Source of the DNA: Spirometra erinaceieuropaei
Lineage: Eukaryota; Platyhelminthes; Cestoda; Diphyllobothriidea; Diphyllobothriidae
Reading direction: 5' to 3'
DNA length: 64,000 bases
NCBI GenBank assembly: GCA_902702965.1
Contig: CACRXP010000171.1
Location: forward strand, 739,427 to 803,426
Part shown: piece by piece, positions 34,225-43,440 of the stretch
How positions within the stretch are numbered: position 1 is the stretch's first letter
Layout: each line of letters starts with the position of its first letter
Program-made: the position numbers and the translations under genes
Notes under the pieces: model-generated
Seen by the model: the letters and a program-made list of their open reading frames with translations, nothing else
The model's database searches: none
What the model was told of the DNA's origin: nothing

Positions 34225-34267
34225 ACGTCTGATGATGGACTCCTACACGAGTCTGAAAGCTCAGAAC
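34225..34267 (+). ncRNA. PLE-associated hammerhead ribozyme, intact core
   Basis: Core CTGATGA is at 34229-34235. Stem II GGACTC/GAGTCT encloses loop CTACAC, and GAA is at 34255-34257. Palindromic AGCT is at 34258-34261 and the cleavage C at 34262. Stem I is poor, apparently because two bases are missing just before the core compared with the copies at 40886 and 50177. Confidence 0.7.
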
Positions 34268-34329
34268 AATAAGCAAAGCGTTCCGGTGCTAGACTCTTCT
34301 TCTTCAACACTGTTAATATACACGATCGC

Positions 34330-34515
34330 AACCTGGTGGAAATCTAGTCCAAGGCTCAAAGGTTGGGGCGTTCGACACTTAGCCAACAGATGCCAGGTTT
34401 GAGTATCGGTATTTACATGCTCCGGGATTGAGTATTACTGGCCGATGACGGCTAAGAAGCCGGAAATGGCCATTTGAGTCTCCCTTATCCTTTTCGGAAG
34501 TGCTATTCTTCCTAC
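34330..34515 (+). repeat. Decayed tRNA-derived SINE
   Basis: The tail GGAAATGGCCATTTGAGTCT and the GGCCGATGACGGC block match the SINE copies at 37505-38140. The tRNA-like head is hard to read. Confidence 0.55.
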
Positions 34516-34578
34516 AATACACCCACTGTCAGCTCGATCGCGAGTTCATCTTTTGCACGATTGTGTTTTCCTATGGCG

Positions 34579-34620
34579 ATGATGAGTTTGCCAGTGAATC
34601 CGAAACATCAGATGAATAAA
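34579..34620 (+). pseudogene. Degenerate PLE hammerhead
   Basis: The stretch CGATGATGAGTTTG...GAATCCGAAACATCAGATGA aligns with the ribozyme at 40886 but has lost the T of CTGATGA and carries ACAT instead of ACGT. Confidence 0.55.
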
Positions 34621-35269
34621 ATTTATGCTACAGAGCTCCAGTTCCAGTCTGAGTACCCAATTCCACGCCATCTGGAACAATAGCCACTAAAATCAACACA
34701 TACCATTCAATCTGCCGGGACACTGTCCTAACTACTGTTGGGTCCCCTTTTGAGAAGGGAAGCATTCAACAACTTACCGTTACGCCAACAGGCAGCCTGT
34801 GATATTTGCGTGTCGTTTCCACCAATTGATAGGTTGAATGTGATCATTATTCACATTCACACATTCTTATTCATCGCCTCCGATAATCATTTTTAACACG
34901 AGTTTGTAAGCACACTTTAAATGAAGGACGATAATTTGTTAAGGGTTGTCGCTGATAAAGCGGCCTTGACTATACAAATAACGATTAGCATCCATCCTAG
35001 GCAAATGGACTACTAGAATAAGGTCACGACGCTCCTCCACCACCAACTTGTCAAAGCTCCTTTGATACCGCCTCCAAAATAAAGCGAAAATGTAAGTGGA
35101 ATATCAAACGTCTTCCTGAATGAAGTCAGTTATACGATGGACGAGATAAAAATCGACCACTGCCGACTGGTATGACGGAAGTGATTGCCAATCAAATGCA
35201 GGACGCGAGATAGCACATAAAGAATGATCAACATGTCTTCGATGCGTGTGATATTGCGACACAAAGGCG

Positions 35270-35450
35270 GTTTGCAAGCATGCTTATGTGTTCATCTCGA
35301 GGCTTGAGCCAGAGACCTACCGGTTCACAAGTCCAACACCCTTACCACTGACCCTCGGGGTTGACAATTTCAAGGCTTGGTGTGGCCGACTGATAACGGC
35401 AAGTAAACCAGAAACGACTGTCTAACTCTCCCTCGTTGTTGTCGTTAATG
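35270..35450 (+). repeat. Decayed SINE remnant
   Basis: A box-B-like GTTGACAATTTCAAGG region and the tail CCAGAAACGACTGTCTAACT resemble the SINE family. The match is weak. Confidence 0.4.
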
Positions 35451-35629
35451 TTGTTTTGCCTGTTATACTAGCCGCAGGGCGGCCGCTAGTGGGACTCCAG
35501 ATTGAGTCAAAGACGTGTGTGTACGAGACGCGATCGCTGAGTCCGCTCGATCTTCGTTATTACCACAGCCTACTATTTTTATGTAGGACCTCAATTTCGC
35601 ACTGGCAAAGGCCCGAGAAAGGGTGTATT

Positions 35630-35830
35630 ATCATAAGAAAAGAAAATTTTTACTGCGTCACTGGACGGAATCAGTACTCCGTCACTGCAATCCGTGTCGG
35701 ATGTCAAAGTTATTATACATCTTGCGCCTAAATCAGCTGATTTCCCTGAATGCATCTTTGCAGGCACGAAGTTCCGTCTGTACAGACTTAAAACCATGTC
35801 GTGGATGTGACCACATGGGCTGCGTGGGAG
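35630..35830 (-). pseudogene. Short PLE C-terminal remnant
   Basis: The minus-strand frame ARCIITLTSDTDCS resembles RRVISTLTSNTDYS from the PLE at 30970-31240. Confidence 0.4.
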
Positions 35831-36349
35831 CATTTTTGGCAGTCCCTCATTTTGAATCGCGTTATGTTCATGATCGTTCGGCGAAGCAGATTTCTGCTCA
35901 CCCGAGATCTACGAGCCGTCTGCGTGACCAGCCACTGTGCTCACCCATTTTAATACCTCGCCACCTTTCTACTCCTGGAATTTAAGTAGCCATTTTTTGT
36001 ATTGGCTTTATATTGATTTTACTGTGATGCTTCTTTGCCTTCACCTGCTTGCATTGCGGCATTCCGTTGCACAATCGTGTAGGATGGCATGCTTCAGCCG
36101 ATGGACAGGGTCGATCGTGCGTTGCACGCTGCATTGGAATTCTATTGCAATGGATCAGGATCAGCCCGGAACTCGTTTTCACTCTGTCCCAAAGTCATAT
36201 CTTTCTCGAGCTAATGTTAATTCGGCGGACTTGTTACATTTTTTATTCATTAAACTGTTGTGGGGCACTATATTTCCCATTCCGATTCAGACAAGTGGGA
36301 TAAAACTTTCACGAGGCAGTCTTAATTCAGTTCATTTCCGATGTAATTT

Positions 36350-36362
36350 GGGGGGGGGGGGG
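36350..36362. repeat. Poly-G tract (13 G)
   Basis: Uninterrupted G run. Similar runs occur at 53451-53462 and 60287-60299. Confidence 0.9.
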
Positions 36363-36697
36363 AAATTTGCCCTTTCATTCCCACTTTGAAACTTCAAGTT
36401 AATAAATTGCATTCAAGCCACATATTTTGGGATGAAAAATAACTCTGTCTTTAGAAATCCTCAAACATTTTTACTTCATTTTATTTATTGTCGACAGTCG
36501 CCGATCTCGGATTACTTGCTGAGCATGGTCGTTTGGCACTGCGGGAGTGTTGCATGAGTCGCCTAGTTCACCATCATTGGAATTGGGTGATAGGCTTCAA
36601 CTAAAGAGTTCACTGAAATATTTAACGAAATCCGAACAACATTTTTGCTTTTATGGACATTGTACAGCACCCAAACTTGCTACCTGGTGAAAAGTTG

Positions 36698-36703
36698 TTT
36701 ATT
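36698..36703 (-). promoter_or_regulatory. Polyadenylation signal of protease C
   Basis: AATAAA on the minus strand lies about 33 bases after the stop codon of protease C, the same arrangement as in protease B. Confidence 0.75.
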
Positions 36704-36736
36704 CAATCACATTGCAATTTCCACACAAAAGGCTTA

Positions 36737-36919
36737 TTACAGGCCAAGTGTAAACGCAGTGTCTTTTACCCAGGTGTGAATTGCCTTTATTTTGCCGACA
36801 ATTGCACAGCTTCCCCTACAGTCATTTGTTCCACCCTCTATCACTCCATACCAGAAGAAACTGCCGTCCTCTTCTGAAGGGCAGAATAGTCCACCGCCGC
36901 TGTCTCCAACACATGGACT
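36737..36919 (-). CDS. Protease C terminal exon (catalytic Ser)
   Basis: The acceptor is ttttag/AGTCC. The exon encodes SPCVGDSGGGLFC, then WYGVIEGGTNDC, and ends AFTLGL with TAA at 36737-36739. It has the same length as the protease B terminal exon. Confidence 0.87.
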   Translation of the reverse strand, partial: SPCVGDSGGGLFCPSEEDGSFFWYGVIEGGTNDCRGSCAIVGKIKAIHTWVKDTAFTLGL

Positions 36920-39900
36920 CTAAAATATACAGAACAACCATTGAGACTGTATAAATCCGAATGCAGACCTGCGCTGAGGTAAACTACCTTCTCCGAAATA
37001 TTGTATATATATATGGTAAACGTATTAAACCGTAACCCCGGACATAGGTACTTGCTAAAAGCAAAGACACGTGGTTCGACGATATTTTGCCGCCGCGTGA
37101 CACAGCTGCGAAGGGTTTGGCTCTTCAGTGGGATCCCCGGCCTTCTCTATGCGGTTTCTCGTATATAAACTCCAGAGAATAATCAAGTGAATAATTTCAG
37201 AAATTTCTCAGTGAAGGACTGGGAGTTAAATCTCCGGGACATGACCTTTTAGGGTCGAAACCGAAATTTCAAAGAACATTCGAGATGACGACAATTACCT
37301 ACTGTAGAATAAGCACGTAATCCCCATTCTAGAAACAAGTAGTACTACGAGTAGCATGAAATCCATATGGTAAAGGTATTATACCATACTCTCGACACAC
37401 ATACTTGCTAAAAGCCCAGACACGTGTTGGGCCGATATTCTGCCGCTGCGTGAAACAGCTGCGAGGGGTTTGGATCTTGAGTAGAATATATATATAGGCA
37501 GAATAGTATGACAGACAAAAACAAGGGAGACTGGAATGGCCATTTCTGGCTTATTTGCCGTCGTCAGCCAGCCATACCCAAGCCCGAAGTGTGCAACACC
37601 CGAGCCTTGAACTCGCGACCTGTTGGTTTAGAAGTCCACGCCTCTGCCCACCGGCCACGAGCCCGTTGTCCTGTCGGTTTTCGATCGGGAATATACAATG
37701 TTAGGGGGCGCTCACCGATCGTTCATACGGAACTCCCTCGTTCCGTTGTGCCTTAAGGGCTCTCTCTCGAACCCAACCCGCAGCCGCACAGCGGCGCATG
37801 ATACTTAGGCAGAATGGCATTACCGACAAAGACAAGGGAGACTGGAATAGCCGAGAGAGAGCCCTTAAGGCACAACGGAACGAGTGAGTTCCGTATGAAC
37901 GATCGGTGAGCGCCCCCTAACCTTGTATATTCCCGATCGATAACTAACATAATTACGGGCTCGTGGCCCGGTGGGTAGAGGCGTGAACGTCTGAACAAAC
38001 AGGTCGCGAGTTCGAGGCTCGGGTGTTCCACACTTCGGGCTTGGGTATGGCTGGCTGACGACGGCAAATATGCCAGAAATGGCCATTCCAGTCTCTCTTG
38101 TCTTTGTCGGTAATGCCATTCTACCTATATATATACAAGTTAAATAGGAACTGGTCAATCATCGGAACATTTTGTGTATTTCTGCCAACATCAAACTTGA
38201 GCATGAATGCCTGGTAGTCAATCATCGATCTATTGCTCAGTACTCTCTACTTTGGCATCGGACAGATATTATGCTGGACTGAGTACTGGTCTGACCTCTG
38301 AGCTTTAATTAATTCTTGACATATTTTGTACTTTGCATGGGCGATTATCATATTATGTATGAACTTAAATCAAAGGCTTAGTTCTTAGGTGTGTGCAGCC
38401 ACCCGCGATACTTCTCCACCTCGATGCACAGACAGCTTATGCTCATGTACACGAAATCCAAGTGTGCGTCCAGTTCAACCTGTATAGTTTTGAGGACAAT
38501 TCCTGCATTTGGTGCAGTATATGTCCCCTGTTTGAGGATTTAACTCCGGCTCCATCCCAAAGAGCAATCTGTGGTATTGTATGGGATCGAGTGCCAGAAA
38601 GGTCAGACTGGATGCATGCTTAGATCCGCATGCATGCGGCGACGAGGAGATGAAACATCCCAAGTGGCTAATGCAAAGAGTTGAATTTCAATCATTTTTC
38701 ACACTCGAGGCAGTGTTATTTCTGGTCACCGGTAAGGCTTTTCCTTGCACGGGACAGGAAGGCTGTTTTCTTGGTGTACTAAATTATTGTTTACTTACCG
38801 CAATTAAGTAGCTGGTATAATTGCATAGATTGTACATTCATTAGGACGTACCGTGCCTCTTGTTCTGGTACATGAATGTTTATCGCGGTAGTAAGGTGCA
38901 AAGACTTCCATGCAGGGATCATCGAGTTCTATTTGAACCTCAGCCTCCCTGAGTGTCTTCGGATAAACCAGTTGTCCCGGTGAGCGTTGCTTGTAAAGTC
39001 CTCCCCAACCGGCGAAGTAGCAAATGGAGCCACGCTGTAGCGTCACACTTTTAGGGGGAAAGCAGATATGCCGCATTCTCTCGCCTTGACGACGTTAAAA
39101 AATAAAACAAAAGTTCTTACGATATCGCATGCGCTCTGCGTAAAGGACAAGGAATCCGACATCCTAAAACGCCTAGTTACATTTGCTATTTTACAGGAGC
39201 TAGACACGTTCTTACCGCTGGAATTGTCGCATAAGCGCTAATGATTGTGATATATTAATACTGCAGTTACCGAGATGCCATAGAGCAGAGCAGTTGTTTA
39301 TCGATAAAATAATCGTTTTCTCATAATACACGAAGTCGTCCTAAACTCGGATTATCGCGATGACTACCCTCCTTCTCGACATTGGCCTATGGCTCTGATT
39401 TCTCCGGCTTCGGAACGATTAAAAGAATAACAGCTCTGTTTAGCTTATGAAAGCAATTTAAGTTCCTTCTCAAAAGCCAGATCAGTAAAGTTGCATTTGA
39501 GCAGGTCCGCTTGGTAGCAATCTCTAATATGCACCTCAGGCCTGGAAGAGCAGGCGAAAACGCAATTTCGCGTAATAACTGTAACTATGAGCCAAATTTC
39601 AGGGAAATTATGATTAAGGTAAAGATTAGTTCCGCGAATAGGTTTCGGATAAGTTAGAATGCAACCGTATCTGTCTTTTCCCCAATTTAACAAAAAGCCA
39701 CCTGAATTAGCAAGGGGTCGTTCTTATTGACCTGTTTTGTTAGTGGAGACAAAAAAAACTTTCATGATGTGAGCGTATGAATTTCTAAGGATTTTTTAGA
39801 CTAATGTTTAATATCATTATAGCGAAACAGTCGCGTGCATACTGTAACAACATACCTGGATTTATCTTTTCGTAAAGCTTCAGCAACGCTATGTCATAGC

Positions 39901-42281
39901 CCTCTTCTCGTAGGCTGTCATTGTACTTCGGATGAACGACAACGTGCCGGACGGAAAGCAACGTATTCAATTTATCAGCCTTTGTGTAGTCGTGAGCGCC
40001 GACAAGGACCTGAAGTCGGTCACCCGTTGCGGCTGGTATGCTGAATGGCTTTCCTACTGGTAATGCATTGCAACCCATGAGAGCACCGATGCAATGGGCC
40101 GCAGTTACGACCAAAGAGCGGCTGATGAGCGTTCCTCCACAGAACGGATGTTCTCCCCTTCGGTCCGACCACAAACCCACCTTGAAGGGCAGAAAAAAGC
40201 GTTACTCGCCATACACCAAGTGCTTGCAACTTGCGAGGGGCTTGTTGCTACCGTCGGTACCATGGCGCTAGTAAGGCTCTCTCGAAACGCATGTGAAACC
40301 CATGTCACCCGCGTCTAGATCGTGTGTTTGGCACGCGTAGACGAGATCATTGACAATGTCACCGACTGTGTCCATTCCCCGCATTATACATTTGACCAGC
40401 TCTGACAGGGGATGGGGTCTGTGTAAGACGTCGCAACGCATTTTCCTCATCAGTAAACAATCTAGATCATTAATGATAATCTCGCTCCGTGGGGTTCGAG
40501 CCTCTTGTTGTGCAAAGTCCTGGTTTGGACTGGGGGGTGTGGCGGTACGTCCAAATTGCGCGCTTTCACCGTGCAGGCCTTCTGCTCCCTTTCCCGCCTC
40601 CAGTCTTGACACCGGACGCGCCTGTGAAGTACACGGTAGACATTGTCGGAAACTACGGTCGCACTGTCATGTTGCCAGTTGTCGAGTGGAACAGGAGGCA
40701 AGCAGAAAGACAGAGAATTGGTCTAAACAATTCTGCCCTTGACGGCCTATTGACAGGTCATGTCTCAGACTGGTTCATGTGCAGCCATTGGTTACGCTCT
40801 AAGCGCTGTAATGGGCAGACCATCGTGGTTCCTACTCGAATCCATCATCAGAGACAAAATAGCAGAAACGGGTTTCTGCTCTTTTGTCTCTGATGATGGA
40901 TTCGAGTAGGAATCCGAAACGTCAGGCTAATAAAGCTCTTGTCCAGACCATCGTGGGTTGGCGCAGCTAGAGAGTCGCGTATGATTCGACGGCGTGGGGT
41001 TCCTCTGTCGTGCTCGACAGGCGAACGAGAGGACGTCTGTGTCTCTATCTGGAGCGTCCTAACTCGCCTGACAATTTTCCAACGATCATGCCTTCTGACA
41101 CATAAAATTCATCTTGGAGCTCGCAATAAATGTCGTTTAATTTCGAAGGCTCAAATGTTACTTTGCTGTCTACAGTTGATCTTAGAACGCTTATATGAAA
41201 TGATTCTGTTCAGTAAACACACTTTTGACAAAGACAAAAACCCATTTACTCTTCCGCTGCATCATTTGAGTGCGTGGTCTGGAATATTTTAAGTCGTGGA
41301 TTAACTTCCAGAGTGGCAGGCTGGTATGGTTTGAAGTTATTGAGCGCCCTCCTTAACCATTGGCTTTACCCAAATGGAACTGACAGAACATCGAGCCTGT
41401 GGCTCAGTCTCTAGGGCGTTGGAATTTTAACCAACAAGTCGCGCGATCGAGCCCAAGGGGTCGCAGTCCTTGAAGTTATCTATGGCTGGCAGACGATGGT
41501 TGATGAACTGGAAATGGTCATTCTGGTCTTCCCTGTCATGGTCATTAATGCTTTAAATAAATAAATTCTACCATTGAGTATGAAATCTTTAATATGATTT
41601 TTAAGACAAATAATAAATTTTCCAAACAGGTCAGCTTGATGTTACTAGGTGTTACACACTCCCGGGTCGGATATGACTGGCTGGGGACGGTTGGTAACCC
41701 AGAAGTGGCCATTCCATTCTCCGTTGTCCTTTTCCGTAATAACATTCTACCTATATCATGCGCCACTGTGTGGCTGTTTGTCGGCCTCGAGAAAGTACCC
41801 ATAAGGCAAAACGGAAGAAGAGAGTTCCGTAAGCACGATCGGTGAGCGCCACTCTGCCACCAATTTTCTTATATTTTTGTCTACGACTTGGGGGGATTAT
41901 GCTTCTGATCTACAGTTAAACACTGACGCATCAGCGAACTCTCGGTTCAAATGTAAAACAAATGCAAGATACCAATTTACAAACTTACTGCAAATTGTAC
42001 TCTAAAGCTTACACAGCTCTTGCCTAATATGAGATTGTCATTCGGCGGGCTTAGGCAGATAAAGTACATAAGCTGGCCAGTGTAAGGCGCCATTTACGTT
42101 ATTTGACTTTTATATTTATTTGCGTCGCTGCGATATGGAAGGCATAAAAAGAGGTTGCTTACATGCCAGGGCCAGCTGTGAGGTGTCGCGCGGACTTTTC
42201 TCTCCTCGGCCTCCTCATTCTGTTTCCGTCGGACGGTGGGAACTCCACAGTCAGTAGGAAACCCAGGCTCAACTTGAATAG
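36737..42281 (-). CDS. Chymotrypsin-fold serine protease, paralogue C (four exons)
   Basis: The minus-strand exons are 42281-42163, 40180-39856, 39084-38852 and 36919-36737, again 119, 325, 233 and 183 bp with the same phases as A and B. The propeptide reads DCGVPTVRRKQNEEAEERK and then RATPHSWPWH. The core has FCGGTL, TAAHC (His57), GYDIALL (Asp102), HICFP, YFAGWGG and SPCVGDSGGG (Ser195). Cys191 and Cys220 are both present here (GGTNDC), unlike in B. Position 189 is Ser, suggesting a chymotrypsin-like rather than trypsin-like S1 pocket. No R-IVGG motif is present. It is more diverged from A and B than they are from each other. Its introns host a decayed ribozyme repeat dimer, a SINE palindrome, PLE pieces and a PLE hammerhead. 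No signal-peptide exon was found above 42281. Confidence 0.87.
37012..37500 (-). mobile_element. Decayed retrozyme-like dimer
   Basis: On the minus strand two copies of the ribozyme region lie 353 bases apart, since GCTTTTAGCAAG ends at 37051 and 37404. Between them a diverged unit body is readable, with GGAGTTTATATACGAGAAAC against GGAGTTCATATACCAGAAAA at 26548. One copy keeps CTGAAGA and GAA but loses the A15.1-U16.1 pair. The other has lost both core strands. It lies in intron 3 of protease C. Confidence 0.7.
37505..37760 (-). mobile_element. tRNA-derived SINE, minus orientation
   Basis: The minus strand reads CGTGGCCGGTGGGCAGAGGC (box-A-like) and GGTCGCGAGTTCAAGGCTC (box-B-like), followed by the tail GGCTGGCTGACGACGGC and GGCCATTCCAGTCTC. 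It forms an inverted pair with 37860-38140. Confidence 0.75.
37860..38140 (+). mobile_element. tRNA-derived SINE, plus orientation
   Basis: The head GCCCTTAAGGCACAACGG is followed by box-A-like TGGCCCGGTGGGTAGAGG and box-B-like GGTCGCGAGTTCGAGGC. The tail ends with GGCCATTCCAGTCTC and a TATA-rich stretch. It is nearly identical to the inverted copy at 37505-37760. A short extra tail piece in minus orientation lies at 37800-37850. Confidence 0.8.
38390..38690. pseudogene. PLE endonuclease fragments
   Basis: The minus strand (38580-38390) encodes ELNPQTGDIYCTKCRNCPQN with an NYTG, TGRTLGF, HEHKLSVHRGG continuation after a stop, matching the PLE GIY-YIG-like domain. The plus strand at 38600-38690 carries a QTG and RRRGDE-like trace of the same domain. 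Confidence 0.6.
39445..39701 (-). CDS. Possible alternative terminal exon inside protease C intron 2
   Basis: The minus strand has ttcag/GT at 39701 and then an open frame of about 84 codons to TAA at 39445, with stretches such as YGCILTYPKPIRGTNLYL and SSRPEVHIRDCYQADLLK. Its entry phase matches the donor of protease C exon 2 at 39856. Splicing to it would give a protein with His57 and Asp102 but no Ser195. I do not recognise the sequence. The equivalent introns of A and B are only about 260 bp and lack it. It may simply be a captured fragment. Confidence 0.3.
40330..40690 (+). repeat. Composite tail repeat fragment
   Basis: The stretch GTCTTGACACCGGACGCGCC to TACGGTCGCACTGTCATGTT matches the last subunit of 15421-16640. 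Confidence 0.6.
40829..40943 (+). mobile_element. 115-bp PLE micro-insertion with inverted duplication, 13-bp target duplication
   Basis: The insertion is bounded by CAGACCATCGTGG at 40816-40828 and 40944-40956. Inside, a 41-base left arm (40829-40869) is the inverse of 40872-40912 with one mismatch. A complete hammerhead follows at 40886-40927. It consists of little more than the ribozyme and its own inverted partial copy. It lies in the upstream intron of protease C. Confidence 0.8.
40886..40927 (+). ncRNA. PLE-type hammerhead ribozyme
   Basis: Stem I pairs GTCT (40886-40889) with AGGC (40924-40927). The core is CTGATGA at 40890-40896. Stem II GGATTC/GAATCC is perfect, with loop GAGTAG. 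GAA is at 40916-40918, palindromic ACGT at 40919-40922 and predicted cleavage after C40923. A single extra U lies between the core and stem II. Stem III has no loop, so it should work best as a dimer. Confidence 0.8.
41380..41860 (+). repeat. Two decayed SINE copies
   Basis: The stretch 41395-41560 has a CTGTGGCTCAGTCTCTAGGG head, AAGTCGCGCGATCGAG box-B-like sequence and the GGAAATGGTCATTCTGGTCT tail. The stretch 41645-41760 has a tail (GACTGGCTGGGGACGG, GTGGCCATTCCATTCTC) and 41765-41860 another head with GATCGGTGAGCGCC. Confidence 0.6.
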
Positions 42282-42879
42282 CTTTAAAATTTGGGAGAAA
42301 TGGTTTAGGTGAGCATAGGTTCCGTAGAAACTTGTTATACATACAGGGGAAGCTGTGAAGTTTAATAGTGTCTCTGAAGTACAAGGATCTGGCGAAAAAG
42401 CGTTCACATTTTTAGTTCAATCTAGGAAACTCCAATCCATCTGCATTCAGGTTGGTCATATGCGAGTTCTTAACATTTGCCAGTCACCTAATCAGCCTTC
42501 TATGAATTACGCGTTCGACTTCATAGCAGCCGTTTGCAGTCTAACGACAGAAGGCATTTAATAATCTTTCCGACCTTCTTTGTCAGTTAAGCAAACTTTC
42601 GGCTTTCACATCCGATTGTATTTTTAATGTTTTTCGTAGTGTGGACTGCCAAACAAAGTATAGTAACGCATGTAATAAGCTCTTTGCCTTTCCCCGTGAG
42701 ATCTGATAACAATATTAGATGTTTGGGGCCGTTATTCGTCTTAATCATCCACCGTTCTAATCTATCGATTGTCGGATGCACCTGTATTCAAACATCTTTT
42801 ACTTCATACTCAACAATAATTCTTATTGTGCGCCAATAGAAACAAAGAGGCGAGTTCTAGGAAGTACCCTGTAAGAAGG

Positions 42880-43080
42880 AATCATGATTGATGGAACAAG
42901 AGCTTTGTAATCCTAACGTTGCGGTTTCCCATTAGAATCCATCGTCAGAGATCAAATCAGATAAAAGCAGTGGATTGTGCAGGATGCGTTAAGTAGGCCG
43001 CCACATGTCTACCATAGTTAGCAGCTCCCGAGTACATCAAAGTTCGGCTGGTCTGATGTCGGTTTCCCATGCAGTGAATA
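42880..43080 (-). pseudogene. PLE 3' remnant with degenerate hammerhead
   Basis: The minus strand shows CTGACGATGGATTC followed by GCAACGTTAGG where GAAACGTCAGG is expected. The preceding sequence resembles the region downstream of the PLE at 30970-31240. Confidence 0.55.
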
Positions 43081-43440
43081 TGCGATATGTGTTCCTTGAC
43101 TGCTTCGTATGGGACTGAATATACGCCATATCGGAAACCCTTTTAGGATCAGCGCTGCGTGTTTCCTAATTCCTCGCACATTCAAGTTTTTTTCATACGT
43201 AAAGGAAGCTGGAAACTATTCTGTCATTTACCATTCGACCGACGCTAAATTTTCCTTAAAATTTCCCTTTTATGAAGCGGGTCATAACGGCCATCAAAGC
43301 AAAAGCACTAGGAGCAAATGACCGATCACATAAAGTGTTGACTGAAATCTTGAACTGCATTTACTACCAGAAAGGGCCACTTAGGTGAGTTTGTAATAGT
43401 GGTTAACTGACAGAGTCCTCCATTGTTGTTTCAGACATCC

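Noticed and set aside
36350..36362. Poly-G tracts as functional G-quadruplex sites
   Set aside because: They are single homopolymer runs only. They may be real or may reflect sequencing or assembly behaviour, and no surrounding signal supports a function.
37975..38040. Possible functional tRNA gene from box A/B-like sequence
   Set aside because: No complete cloverleaf or anticodon arm could be formed. The tail and the multiple copies show it is a SINE.
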